Shown: one piece after another, positions 6,920 through 15,488 of the stretch
Layout of the letters: each line of letters opens with the position of its first letter
Position numbering within the stretch: the stretch's first letter is position 1
NCBI GenBank assembly: GCA_003561145.1
Contig: PWXL01000032.1
Coordinates: forward strand, 1-19,335
Reading direction: 5' to 3'
Source of the DNA: Candidatus Atribacteria bacterium
Lineage (GTDB): Bacteria; Atribacterota; Atribacteria; Atribacterales; Atribacteraceae
DNA: 19,335 nucleotides
Made by a program: the position numbers and the translations under genes
Notes under the pieces: model-generated
Seen by the model: the letters and a program-made list of their open reading frames with translations, nothing else
The model's database searches: none
Told to the model about the DNA's origin: nothing

Positions 6920-7910
6920 GGCAAGGTTTTGGAAAAAAGGAAAGGGCACAAGCGTACAATGTTTCTTGTGCCCCCATCATTGTACCATACAGGAAGGTAC
7001 AAGCGGCCGGTGCCGGGTGCGGATCAACACGGACGGGATTCTTATACCAACAACCTATGCGCGGGTTGCCTCCCTGGCCATGGACCCCATAGAAAAAAAG
7101 CCCCTCTACCATTTTTACCCGGGCAGCAGAATTTTCTCTGTGGGAAGTGTGGGATGCAACTTGGGGTGCTATTTCTGCCAGAACTGGCGTATATCGCAGG
7201 TCTCTCCTCTTGAGTGCTCCTTGCAAGAGGTGACGCCTGAAGAAGCTCTCCGGCGTACCAGGGCGGAAAATGCGGTAGGCATCGCTTTTACCTACAACGA
7301 ACCACTCATATGGTGGGAATATGTATATGATACTGCCAGAGTAGCTCACCGGGAAGGTTTCAAAGTGGTTTTCGTCACCAATGGTTTTATTGAAAGTGAA
7401 CCTCTCCGGGAAATTCTTCCTTTGACCGACGCCATGAACGTAGATTTGAAAGCCATGGACGATGAATTTTATCAAAAATATTGTCAGGGCAGGCTGCAAC
7501 CGGTACTCGATACCATAACGGCCATCTATGAGGCGAATGTTCACCTGGAAATAACAAATCTTCTTCTTGCCGGACTGAATGATTCACCAACGGCCGTTGC
7601 ACAGTTAGTAGACTGGATATATGCTTTGGATCCTGACATACCGTTACATCTGTCCCGTGCCTTTCCAGCTCATCGTTGCGATCTCCCTCCTACGCCGCCT
7701 CCGGTAATGGGGCGGGCGTGGAGACAAGCTCGAGAAAAGCTTTCGTATGTATACCAGGGAAACATCTCATCTGATGAAGCAAGCTCGACCTTTTGTGTTG
7801 CCTGCGGAGGGAGGGTGATAGAACGATCAGGATATACGGTATCCACCGTCGGCTTGCGTGGAAATATCTGCACCTCTTGCGGGAAAGTACTGAAAATGGT
7901 GGTCATGTGA
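6912..7910 (+). CDS. amrS: AmmeMemoRadiSam system radical SAM enzyme
   Basis: This is a radical SAM protein of the AmrS family. The [4Fe-4S]/SAM motif is CNLGCYFCQNW (C82, C86, C89). Ahead of it lies the family's N-terminal cysteine set C17, C20, C24, C34 (CFLCPHHC). A C-terminal pair of CxxC motifs (C295/C298 and C320/C323) looks like a small zinc or rubredoxin-type ribbon. TYNEP at 127-131 is typical of the family. In-frame starts exist at 6885, 6891, 6906 and 6912; GTG 6912 is chosen because it is best spaced from the G-rich ribosome site (6896-6902) and gives a normal N-terminus of 332 residues. It overlaps amrA by eight bases and is followed by apbE with a GTGA overlap. The reaction is unknown; the enzyme must be oxygen-sensitive and cytoplasmic. 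Confidence 0.88.
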   Translation: MAEARFWKKGKGTSVQCFLCPHHCTIQEGTSGRCRVRINTDGILIPTTYARVASLAMDPIEKKPLYHFYPGSRIFSVGSVGCNLGCYFCQNWRISQVSPLECSLQEVTPEEALRRTRAENAVGIAFTYNEPLIWWEYVYDTARVAHREGFKVVFVTNGFIESEPLREILPLTDAMNVDLKAMDDEFYQKYCQGRLQPVLDTITAIYEANVHLEITNLLLAGLNDSPTAVAQLVDWIYALDPDIPLHLSRAFPAHRCDLPPTPPPVMGRAWRQAREKLSYVYQGNISSDEASSTFCVACGGRVIERSGYTVSTVGLRGNICTSCGKVLKMVVM

Positions 7911-8893
7911 GGCATTATACACTCTTTCTTCTCCCGGTACTCGCAGTAGTTATGCTCTGGGCAGGGATGGATGCCTGGAACAGGCAGCCGGTAGACCGCA
8001 TGTTTGTCGGGTTCGATACCTGGATTGAGATAGAACTTCCACGTCATAAGAGCGGTCTTTTTGAAAGGTTTCAAACCTATGTCGAAGAAACAGATGCTCT
8101 CTGGGATCGCTATTCACCACAGAGTGTACTGTCCAAGATGAATCAGGGCAACGAAGCTGTGACAGTTGACAGGGAGACATTTATGTTATTCACTCGTACC
8201 CGGGAAATCGCCGACCTGTCTGGGGGTTACTTTACCATCTTTGCCGGTTCTCTTTCTGATCTTTGGGGGTTTGGTTCACAACCGCGTCTCCCCTCGCAGG
8301 ACGAAATACTGCACTCTATTGAACTCATACGTGAATCACGAATAGAATTACGTGAAGAAAGCAGGGAAATTGTGAGGCATGGTCAAGCCACTCTTGATTT
8401 CGGGGGGGCAGCCAAGGGTTTTTTAGTAGAGAGGCTTCAAGAGTGTATGCGTGAGGAGGGCGTCAAGCAGGGTTTGCTGAATGCCGGGGGGACAATATAT
8501 TCCCTGGGCAGAGACACCGTGGTAGGCATACTTCATCCCCGTGAGGATTCTCTGGTGGGTTCCCTCAGTGTGCGGGACCGGGCTGTCTCTACCTCGGGTG
8601 ATTACTACCGCTATTTTGAAGAGAACGGAGTTCGATATCACCACATATTGAACCCTCATGACGGGTATCCCGGACAGGACTTTGCCAGCGCTACGGTTGT
8701 TGCGGAAAGCGCCCTGAAAACCGATGTTCTCTCCACTGCGATTATGGCGGGAGGAAAAAAAGCCTTTGCCTTGATCGATGAACATTTCCCCGGTATTTCC
8801 TTGATTGCGGTCACCCCTCAAGGAGAAATCCTCACAAACCGGGCGGGAGAAGCAATATTCAACGTTTTCGAAAGGGATGGGGAAGGACCGTGA
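7907..8893 (+). CDS. apbE: FAD:protein FMN transferase, ApbE family, membrane-anchored
   Basis: ApbE enzymes attach FMN from FAD to a threonine or serine of target proteins such as NqrC, RnfG or related electron carriers. The GTG at 7907 lies in the GTGA overlap with amrS and gives 328 residues. Residues 5-20 form a hydrophobic signal anchor; no lipobox cysteine follows, although many ApbE proteins are lipoproteins. Family motifs are LDFGGAAKG (163-171), LLNAGGTIYSLG (190-201), HHILNPHDGYPG (245-256) and KTDVLSTAIMAGG (271-283), which hold the FAD and metal-binding residues. The protein would face the outside of the membrane. No flavinylated partner (Rnf, Nqr, FMN-binding domain) lies in the window, so its target is elsewhere. 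A 7-bp repeat array follows the stop directly. Confidence 0.9.
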   Translation: MRHYTLFLLPVLAVVMLWAGMDAWNRQPVDRMFVGFDTWIEIELPRHKSGLFERFQTYVEETDALWDRYSPQSVLSKMNQGNEAVTVDRETFMLFTRTREIADLSGGYFTIFAGSLSDLWGFGSQPRLPSQDEILHSIELIRESRIELREESREIVRHGQATLDFGGAAKGFLVERLQECMREEGVKQGLLNAGGTIYSLGRDTVVGILHPREDSLVGSLSVRDRAVSTSGDYYRYFEENGVRYHHILNPHDGYPGQDFASATVVAESALKTDVLSTAIMAGGKKAFALIDEHFPGISLIAVTPQGEILTNRAGEAIFNVFERDGEGP

Positions 8894-8924
8894 AAAGTGG
8901 CAAGTAAACAGTAAGAAGTGAGGA
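8890..8924 (+). repeat. Degenerate 7-bp tandem repeat, five units
   Basis: Five consecutive heptamers read gtgaaaa, gtggcaa, gtaaaca, gtaagaa and gtgagga. Every unit starts with GT, and the consensus is close to GTGARAA. The array begins inside the apbE stop codon and ends in the likely ribosome site of mreC (gtgagga). The first two units recur almost unchanged after the rng gene at 16979-16992. Confidence 0.6.
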
Positions 8925-8937
8925 ATACACAAACTGT

Positions 8938-9735
8938 ATGGATAAAAAATACATTTTGCTGATCATAGTTTTGATAATTTCATTACAGCTGGTGATATTT
9001 TCTGTGAGCGAAGGCACTGTGTCCCGCCTTTTTGGGAACTTTCGTCACGTAACGGTGTCGTTTTCCAGGGGTTGGACCCTGGTGCGGGAAGGAGTCACCG
9101 GATGGCGGCAGTACTTTTTTACAAACAGGGAGACGGTTGAGATAAACCGCGAACTTCTCAAGGAAATCGGCAGGCTCAAAAATGAAAATGCCCTGTTGTA
9201 TGAAAAAGTGCGGGAGCTCTCAATGAAAGTGGAAGCCAGCCTCATTGAGGAGATGATACCCTTTGAAGTTGTTCCGGCGAATGTTATTGGAAGAGATCCC
9301 TATGATTGGTTGGGAAAATTGGTTATAGATCAAGGAGAACGGGAGGGAATGAAAGCCGGCCTGACGGTAGTGACCTATGAAGGAATGGTTGGCCGGGTGG
9401 AAGAAGTTTTCGAAAATTACTCTGAAGTCCGGCTCATACTCAGCACAGAACTGGCAACAGGCGCGGTGATCCAGCGTACCCGCGACATAGGGGTGGTGGC
9501 AGGCAAGGGAGAAGGGTTGTGTTCATTACAGTACATATACCGGGATTCAGATGTCCGGGTCGGAGACCTGGTGGTGACCTCGGGCCTGGGAATAAGTACC
9601 CCCCGGGGGATCGTTGTCGGTAAGGTAGTCGAAGTCAGAGACCTGGAAGGAAGTCTCTTTAAGGAAGTAGTGGTAGAACCGGCGTGTGATTTTTCCAGCT
9701 TGGAACAAACATTTATCATACGGAGCGTTCAATAG
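8938..9735 (+). CDS. mreC: Rod shape-determining protein MreC
   Basis: MreC is the periplasm-facing scaffold of the elongasome that links MreB and MreD to PBP2. The 265-residue protein starts with one transmembrane helix (5-23), followed by a predicted coiled coil (about 65-100, with NRELLKEIGRLKNENALL) and the two beta domains of the family. IGRDPYDW (117-124), the segment VIDQGEREGMKAGL (129-142) and DLVVTSGLGISTPRG (210-224) are characteristic. The start ATG has GTGAGGAA at 8918-8925 upstream, a little farther than ideal, overlapping the 7-bp repeat. mreD, mrdA and rodA follow closely, so these form one morphogenesis unit. mreB, usually just upstream, is not here; apbE takes its place. Confidence 0.95.
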   Translation: MDKKYILLIIVLIISLQLVIFSVSEGTVSRLFGNFRHVTVSFSRGWTLVREGVTGWRQYFFTNRETVEINRELLKEIGRLKNENALLYEKVRELSMKVEASLIEEMIPFEVVPANVIGRDPYDWLGKLVIDQGEREGMKAGLTVVTYEGMVGRVEEVFENYSEVRLILSTELATGAVIQRTRDIGVVAGKGEGLCSLQYIYRDSDVRVGDLVVTSGLGISTPRGIVVGKVVEVRDLEGSLFKEVVVEPACDFSSLEQTFIIRSVQ

Positions 9736-9744
9736 GGAGGACCG

Positions 9745-10236
9745 ATGTCTCTGCCTGAAATAATATTACCGGTGAGTATATATGTTTTTTTATCCACCTG
9801 TATCAATAGTTTTCTCGCTCCCTTCTGGCCTCCCTTGGCTGTGTTAAGCCCTCTTCCTTCTATAGCCGTTTTTTTCATGGCACGGGAAAGCCGTGGGGGA
9901 GTCGTACTGATGATGGTTCTTCTCGTGGGGATGATTGCTGAAATATTTTCCTATGCGCCTTTTGGCACCTATATTTTCTATGCGGCCGCCCTGTTTCTGC
10001 TTGCGGGTTTGTGGATCGACGTGTTTTCCAGTGCCACGCTGTGGGTAATGGGCTTTTTATCCCTGGTTCCCCTGGTTGATTATCTCTTTATCGGCTTTAT
10101 CCGTTTTTTATCCCAGACGGCCGTTTATGGTAACGGTATGATAGTTGTTCTTGTTGTATCCATTCCCCTGAACATGGCCCTGTATTATGCGTATACATTA
10201 GTTGTACCTCTGAGGGAGACCGAAGATGTGGAATGA
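9745..10236 (+). CDS. mreD: Rod shape-determining protein MreD
   Basis: This is a 163-residue, very hydrophobic protein with about five membrane segments, matching the size and position of MreD. MreD sequences are poorly conserved, so the assignment rests on hydropathy and its place between mreC and the PBP2 gene. A strong ribosome site GGGAGG at 9735-9740 lies nine bases after the mreC gene. The 3' end overlaps the next gene by 11 bases, so translation is coupled. The protein is expected in the cytoplasmic membrane with MreC and RodA. Confidence 0.87.
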   Translation: MSLPEIILPVSIYVFLSTCINSFLAPFWPPLAVLSPLPSIAVFFMARESRGGVVLMMVLLVGMIAEIFSYAPFGTYIFYAAALFLLAGLWIDVFSSATLWVMGFLSLVPLVDYLFIGFIRFLSQTAVYGNGMIVVLVVSIPLNMALYYAYTLVVPLRETEDVE

Positions 10237-11974
10237 ACAACCCAAGGTGAAAACAAACCAGCGTATTGAATCCATGGTATGGATTTTTGTGGGCATGCTC
10301 CTGTTCCTGTTAATTCGGCTTTGGTTTTTGAGCGTGTTGGAAACAAGCCTGTACCAGCAAAAATCCGAGCTCAATAGAATGCGGGTAACACCATTATTAG
10401 CTCCCCGGGGGAATATTTATGACCGCTATGGGGAAATTTTGGCACAGGATGTTCCCCGTTATGCCGTGTCTTTTCTCCCCGGTGACGTGAGTATACAGGA
10501 AAGCAGGGAAAAACTGGAATCGGTGCTGGGGCGTCACATCGATGACCGCCCCCAGGAGAGACTGTCAGGGGAGGTATTACTTGCAAATTCCATTACTTTA
10601 GAGGAAGTGTCCCGCATCGAGGAGGCCAACCGGAAACTTCCCGGTATTATGGTGGAGACGCAGCCGACCCGTGTGTATCCTGCAGGTGTGTCGGCTTCTC
10701 ACGTTATCGGGTATATTGGCAGAATAAGTGAAATGGAGCTCATGAACCTGGCCAAAAATGGATACGCCGGGGAAGATATGGTGGGGAAGAGCGGAGTAGA
10801 ACTGTACTACGAAGATATACTGCGGGGAGAGAAGGGCTTTCGGCGTGTGGAAGTGGATGCTCTGGGGAAAATAGTACGCCTGTTGGATTACCATCCGCCG
10901 CGTTTCCATAATTCCCTGGCACTCACTCTGGACAGGGAGTTTCAGGAGTTTTGCTATTCTCTCCTGGAGGGAAAAAGCGGGGTTATTATTGCCGGCGATC
11001 CCAGAAACGGCGAAATTTTAGCCATGGCCAGCCGCCCTGCTTTTAACCCGAATGCCCTTGTCAAAGGGATGACCCAGGAAGAATGGCAGCGGATGGTCGA
11101 TGATTCACTCCATTCTTTTACCAGCCGTTCTGTTCAGGCCCTTTACCCACCGGGTTCCGTCTTTAAACCGGTGCTGGCTCTGGCAGCGCTGGAAGAGGGA
11201 ATAGTAACGGCGGATACCCGGACGTTTTGTCCCGGGTTTTTTGACTATGGCAACCAGCGTTTCTACTGCTGGAGACGGTCCGGACACGGATCGATGAATC
11301 TGGTGGACGCTATCGCTCACTCATGCAATGTCACTTTTTACAACTTGGGATTAAAACTGGGACCGGAGGGGATAAGCCGATGGGCACAGACATTCCGCAT
11401 GGGGGAGAGCCCCGGAATCGATCTGACCGATGTAAACAGCGCGCTGCTTCCGGATCCCAGGTGGAAAAGACAACACATCGGGGAGCCCTGGTATCCCGGA
11501 GATACCATCAATTATTCCATAGGACAGGGATTTGTTCTTCTCACACCCTTTGATGTGTACCGTATGATCAGTATCATCGCTGCACGAGGACGGGTGTACC
11601 AGCCGCAATTGATGAGTCAGGTTTTGGACAACCGCGGTGAGGTGGTTCGCAACCGCAACCCGGTAGTGGAAGCCCAATTGCCGGTTGCGGATTCGAGTTG
11701 GAACGTCATTATTGAGGGCATGAAAAGGGCGGTACGCCAGGGGACAGGAACGGCTTGCCGAGGTCTCCCTGTAGAGATTGCCGCCAAAACAGGTACCGCT
11801 CAAAATCCCCATGGTGAGGAACATTCCTGGTTTGGGGGCTTTTTCCCGGCTGACGTACCGAGTGTTGCCTTCGTAGTGATGATCGAACACGGTGGTGGAG
11901 GGAGCGGGATCGCCGCTCAAACAGCTCGTACGATGATTGAGTGGTATGTGGAACACCGTGGAGGTGCGAGTTGA
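10226..11974 (+). CDS. mrdA: Penicillin-binding protein 2, class B peptidoglycan transpeptidase of the elongasome
   Basis: This class B PBP of 582 residues makes peptide cross-links during cell elongation. It has one N-terminal membrane helix (19-36), a dimerisation/allosteric domain starting at LLAPRGNIYDRYGEILA (57-73), and a transpeptidase domain. The active site motifs are S311-V-F-K314 (PPGSVFK), S366-C-N368 and K521-T-G523 (AAKTGTAQN). The ATG is preceded by GAGGGAG at about 10212-10218 and sits inside the end of mreD. rodA follows with a stop/start overlap, so the SEDS glycosyltransferase and its cognate transpeptidase are made together. The gene order mreC-mreD-mrdA-rodA is what distinguishes it from the divisome PBP (FtsI/PBP2B). 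Confidence 0.95.
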   Translation: MWNEQPKVKTNQRIESMVWIFVGMLLFLLIRLWFLSVLETSLYQQKSELNRMRVTPLLAPRGNIYDRYGEILAQDVPRYAVSFLPGDVSIQESREKLESVLGRHIDDRPQERLSGEVLLANSITLEEVSRIEEANRKLPGIMVETQPTRVYPAGVSASHVIGYIGRISEMELMNLAKNGYAGEDMVGKSGVELYYEDILRGEKGFRRVEVDALGKIVRLLDYHPPRFHNSLALTLDREFQEFCYSLLEGKSGVIIAGDPRNGEILAMASRPAFNPNALVKGMTQEEWQRMVDDSLHSFTSRSVQALYPPGSVFKPVLALAALEEGIVTADTRTFCPGFFDYGNQRFYCWRRSGHGSMNLVDAIAHSCNVTFYNLGLKLGPEGISRWAQTFRMGESPGIDLTDVNSALLPDPRWKRQHIGEPWYPGDTINYSIGQGFVLLTPFDVYRMISIIAARGRVYQPQLMSQVLDNRGEVVRNRNPVVEAQLPVADSSWNVIIEGMKRAVRQGTGTACRGLPVEIAAKTGTAQNPHGEEHSWFGGFFPADVPSVAFVVMIEHGGGGSGIAAQTARTMIEWYVEHRGGAS

Positions 11975-13053
11975 TATCATCCCGCCTCACGCTTATATTG
12001 CTTACCCTCGCTCTCACCGTATGCGGAATAGTTGCCGTATTCACTACAGACCCCTTGCGTGAAAACGGTCTTTTGGGTGGGAGCTTCTATGGTCGCCAGA
12101 TCATGTGGGCCGGGATCAGTTGGGCGATTTTTTTCCTCGTCAGTAGGTTGGATTACCGTTGGTGTTTACGGTTGGAGTGGCCGCTCTATGTTTTTATGGT
12201 GTTATCGCTTCTCGCGGTACTTTTTTTTGGATCGGGCGATGAAATGGGTGCCCGACGCTGGTTGTTTTCCCGGTCTGTGCAGCCTTCCGAATTTGCAAAG
12301 GTAGCCTATATAATATTTGCTGCTGCCCACCTGGTTCAAAACATTCAACATGCAGATGAATGGGGGCTGTATATCAAGTTTTGTATCCTAACCGCATTAC
12401 CGGGGGTGCTTATTTTTATTGAACCGGACATCGGAACCTCCATGGTTTTTGTAGCCCTCTGGTTGGCAGCCATGGTGCTCGCAAGTTTCAATTGGAAAAA
12501 GATATTGCTCAGCATATCCTTTCTCGCAGCTCTGCTGCCTGTATCATGGCCGTTTCTGGCAGATTATCAAAAAAACCGCCTCCTTTCCTTTATAGATCCC
12601 TATCGTGACCCTTTAGGAAGTGGATACAACGTTATTCAGTCACAAATAGCCATTGGAGCAGGGGGCTTTTGGGGCAACGGTTTTCTCTCGGGAAGCCAGA
12701 GTCAGTTGCGTTTTCTCCCTGCCCGCTACACAGATTTTATATTCGCAGCCTGGTGTGAGCAGCTGGGTTTTTTAGGCGGTGCGTTCATTGTTCTGTTATT
12801 TATTCTCCTGGTAGGGGTGGTAATGAAAATCGCTCGTGAAGCCCCTGATTTGGAGGGCAAATTCCTCGCTTCACTGGTCGCGACAATGCTTGTCTTTCAA
12901 ATTATGATCAACATCGGAATGAATATAGGCGTTATGCCGGTCACAGGTATTCCCCTTCCATTTTTGAGTTACGGCGGTAGCTCCCTGCTTATCACTATGG
13001 TGGCCGTTGGTCTGGTAGTCAATATAACACGCAGAAGGAGGGAGGATGATTGA
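11971..13053 (+). CDS. rodA: RodA, SEDS-family peptidoglycan glycosyltransferase
   Basis: RodA polymerises lipid II into glycan strands for lateral wall growth. The TTG start at 11971 overlaps the mrdA stop (TTGA) and has GGAGGTG at 11960-11966 in front; a longer GTG start at 11941 would lie inside mrdA and lacks support. The 360-residue protein has about ten membrane helices. GARRWLF and QPSEFAK (93-110), the loop SQSQLRFLPARYTDFIF and MPVTGIPLPFLSYGGSS near the C-terminus are SEDS signatures. The FLP-x-TDFIF form, together with the partner PBP2, points to RodA rather than FtsW or SpoVE. Its end overlaps the next gene by four bases. Confidence 0.95.
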   Translation: MISSRLTLILLTLALTVCGIVAVFTTDPLRENGLLGGSFYGRQIMWAGISWAIFFLVSRLDYRWCLRLEWPLYVFMVLSLLAVLFFGSGDEMGARRWLFSRSVQPSEFAKVAYIIFAAAHLVQNIQHADEWGLYIKFCILTALPGVLIFIEPDIGTSMVFVALWLAAMVLASFNWKKILLSISFLAALLPVSWPFLADYQKNRLLSFIDPYRDPLGSGYNVIQSQIAIGAGGFWGNGFLSGSQSQLRFLPARYTDFIFAAWCEQLGFLGGAFIVLLFILLVGVVMKIAREAPDLEGKFLASLVATMLVFQIMINIGMNIGVMPVTGIPLPFLSYGGSSLLITMVAVGLVVNITRRRREDD

Positions 13054-14876
13054 AGCCCCATTTCATCCACTCCTTCCTGCAGAATGACCCGAGCCTGAGA
13101 AACCTGCACAAACCCGGCCGCTACCTTGGCCGGGAATGGAACACGGTCATCAAGAATGCGCGCAGTGTGGATTTCTCCATAGCACTGGCTTTTCCGGATG
13201 TCTATGAAATCGGGATGTCACATGTCGGACTCAAAATCCTCTATCACATACTGAATGCGGATCCATCGGTGCGGGCGGAGCGGGCATTCCTTCCCTGGCC
13301 GGATATGGGTGAGTTGCTGAAAGAAAAAGGAATTCCCTTGTACACCTTGGAAAGCGCAACCCCGGTGAAGGATTTTGAACTCATGGGAATCAGCCTGCAA
13401 ACAGAACTCAACTATACGAATGTCCTCTATCTTTTAGAGTTGTCAGGGATACCCCTGCGCAGCAAAAACAGGGGAAAAGAATACCCTGTGGTGTTGGGTG
13501 GAGGGCCGTGTACGGCAAATCCCGAGCCGATGGCCCCCTTTTTCGATGCTTTTCTCATTGGAGAGGGGGAAGAAGCTATAGGTGAAATAGTAGCAATATT
13601 GCGGAATACACGTGATCTCAGCCGGAAGAGCACGCTTGCGGCCCTTGCGGGGATACGGGGTATGTATGTTCCGCAGTTGTACACACCCTTCTATTTTTCA
13701 GACGGCATCTTGAAGAAGGTTGAAGTCAATCACCCTCGGGCTCCCGAGAAGGTACACAGGCGCTGGGTGCGTGACCTCGAGGCTGTTCCCTACCCTGACC
13801 GGGTGCCCGTTCCGTATATATCTGTTGTCCATGACCGTGCGGCTGTCGAGATATCGCGGGGATGTACGCGGGGCTGCCGCTTTTGCCAGGCAGGAATATT
13901 GTACCGGCCGCACAGGGAACGGTCACCGGAAACTGTATGCCGCCTGGCTGAAGCATTGGTGGAGTCATGCGGGTACAACGAGGTCTCCTTTTTTTCCCTC
14001 AGCACCACCGACCATTCTCAAATCAGGGAAATGACAACAGAGCTGTCCGGGCGATTGAATGCTCGCAGGGTAAGTTTGACCCTTCCTTCCCTGCGTATGG
14101 ACCGTTTTTCACTGCAGATAGCCCGTAATCTCTCTTCCGTGAGAAAAAGTGGACTGACCTTTGCCCCCGAAGCCGGTAGTGAGCGATTACGGAGAGTGAT
14201 CAATAAGGATCTGACCGACCAACAGGTGCTCGACACCATTGTACAGGCCTTTTCTGCGGGATGGAGAGACCTCAAGCTCTATTTCATGTTCGGCCTTCCT
14301 ACCGAAACTCCCCGGGATATTACTGCGATCGCTGCCCTTATAGAGGAGGGATTGAAGCTGGGAAAGAAAGCAGCGGGCAGGGCAGTGAACATGCATGTGT
14401 CTCTTTCAGCGTTCGTTCCCAAACCGCATACCCCCTTTCAGTGGTGTTCCCAGCAGACCGTAGAATACTTTGAAGAACACGCTGCTCTCCTGAGGAAAAA
14501 CCTGCGGCACCTCCGCCGGCAGGTTCGCTTGAGCTGGTCCGATTTTCAGCTGAACCTGGTTGAGGCGGCTCTCGCCCGCGGCGACCGCCACAGCGCCGAT
14601 GTAGTGGAGACCGCTTACCGCATGGGCTGCATCATGGACGGCTGGAGCGAATATTTTTCCTTTACGCGTTGGGAAAAAGCTTTTTCCAGATGCGGCAGGG
14701 ATCCGGCGTTGTATGCTCAGCGGGAAAGAAAAGAACAAGAGGTATTGCCCTGGGATCACCTCATGATAGGCGTGGGACGGGGATTTCTCAGGAGAGAATT
14801 ACAAAAAGGGATGCGGGAAGAGACGACACGGATGTGCAGGCCGGGATATCCCTGTCATACATGTGGAGTATGTTGA
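13050..14876 (+). CDS. Radical SAM protein of the TIGR03960 type (B12-binding-like N-terminal domain)
   Basis: This is a 608-residue radical SAM protein that I match to the TIGR03960 group by architecture and neighbourhood. Residues 40-180 form a B12-binding-like Rossmann region (ALAFPDVYEIGMSHVGLKIL), without the classic DxHxxG cobalamin motif. EISRGCTRGCRFCQAG (267-282) carries the SAM-cluster cysteines C272, C276 and C279. FAPEAGSERLR near the middle is typical of large radical SAM enzymes. The extreme C-terminus has C596, C602, C605 and C608, likely another metal site. The TTG start lies in a TTGA overlap with rodA, behind AAGGAGGGAGG at 13035-13045. The substrate is unknown. The linkage with DUF2344, RNase G, L21 and L27, seen in many Clostridia, suggests a role with rRNA, tRNA or the ribosome; this is inference. 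Confidence 0.87.
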   Translation: MKPHFIHSFLQNDPSLRNLHKPGRYLGREWNTVIKNARSVDFSIALAFPDVYEIGMSHVGLKILYHILNADPSVRAERAFLPWPDMGELLKEKGIPLYTLESATPVKDFELMGISLQTELNYTNVLYLLELSGIPLRSKNRGKEYPVVLGGGPCTANPEPMAPFFDAFLIGEGEEAIGEIVAILRNTRDLSRKSTLAALAGIRGMYVPQLYTPFYFSDGILKKVEVNHPRAPEKVHRRWVRDLEAVPYPDRVPVPYISVVHDRAAVEISRGCTRGCRFCQAGILYRPHRERSPETVCRLAEALVESCGYNEVSFFSLSTTDHSQIREMTTELSGRLNARRVSLTLPSLRMDRFSLQIARNLSSVRKSGLTFAPEAGSERLRRVINKDLTDQQVLDTIVQAFSAGWRDLKLYFMFGLPTETPRDITAIAALIEEGLKLGKKAAGRAVNMHVSLSAFVPKPHTPFQWCSQQTVEYFEEHAALLRKNLRHLRRQVRLSWSDFQLNLVEAALARGDRHSADVVETAYRMGCIMDGWSEYFSFTRWEKAFSRCGRDPALYAQRERKEQEVLPWDHLMIGVGRGFLRRELQKGMREETTRMCRPGYPCHTCGVC

Positions 14877-14878
14877 GC

Positions 14879-15487
14879 ATGGAAGATGTTTTTTTCAATT
14901 ACCGGATACACCATCTCAAGCTGCGGCCCTTTCATCTTATTTCTCAACTCGATATCACTCGTTTGTGGGACCGGGTTCTGCGGCGGTCCATGGTTCCCGT
15001 GGCATATACCCGGGGGTTCAATCCTCGACCCAAACTGTCTTTTGGTCCGGCCCTTCCCCTGGGGGTATCAAGCCATGCTGAATTCCTGGATATCGCGCTC
15101 ACCGAGCATATCCCGGAAAAGACCTTGAAAGAACAGCTCAATACACAGCTGCCCTCTGAATTGTCAATTGTGAATCTAAAAAACATTGAAACCAACCGTT
15201 CCGGAATATCCACATCCATCACAGGCATACGCTATAGGTATACCTTTCCCCTCTCGCGGGGGGCAATCCCGCACAAGGTACCCGTTGTGCCGGACGGAGT
15301 CACACTGGTGCAGGGACCCTTGGCGGATGGTGCATGTTTTGTGGTATCATTTGTATTTGCAGGGAAAGCCCTGCTGGGTAATCCCCTCAAATTTGCACAA
15401 TTCCTGCGGGAGCTCCTCTCTCTGGACGCGCCATTGGAAGTCGCCAAAACTGAAGTTCTGTTCGCGGGACACTCCGGAGGGTTTTAG
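14879..15487 (+). CDS. DUF2344 / TIGR03936 radical SAM-linked protein
   Basis: This 202-residue protein fits the DUF2344 family, which nearly always follows or is fused to the TIGR03960-type radical SAM protein. YRIHHLKLRPFHLISQLD (8-25) and YTRGFNPRPKLSFGPALPLG (43-62) are the family signatures. The first in-frame ATG of the long open frame (14861) lies inside the previous gene; ATG 14879 is preferred because TGGAG at 14864-14868 is spaced for it and the protein then begins with the conserved strand. It follows the previous stop by two bases and precedes rng by one base. The function is unknown. It may bind the radical SAM enzyme or its RNA substrate, but nothing in the sequence proves that. 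Confidence 0.82.
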   Translation: MEDVFFNYRIHHLKLRPFHLISQLDITRLWDRVLRRSMVPVAYTRGFNPRPKLSFGPALPLGVSSHAEFLDIALTEHIPEKTLKEQLNTQLPSELSIVNLKNIETNRSGISTSITGIRYRYTFPLSRGAIPHKVPVVPDGVTLVQGPLADGACFVVSFVFAGKALLGNPLKFAQFLRELLSLDAPLEVAKTEVLFAGHSGGF

Positions 15488-15488
15488 G

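Noticed and set aside
7793..7906. Longer start for apbE
   Set aside because: The extra 38 residues are translated from the amrS frame shadow, whereas the GTG at 7907 gives a clean signal anchor and the usual stop/start overlap.
14669..14878. Longer start for the DUF2344 gene
   Set aside because: The extra residues lie within the radical SAM gene in another frame and have no family similarity.
15186..15488. Longer start for rng
   Set aside because: The additional 101 residues overlap the DUF2344 gene; the GTG at 15489 has a good ribosome site and begins exactly with the family N-terminus.
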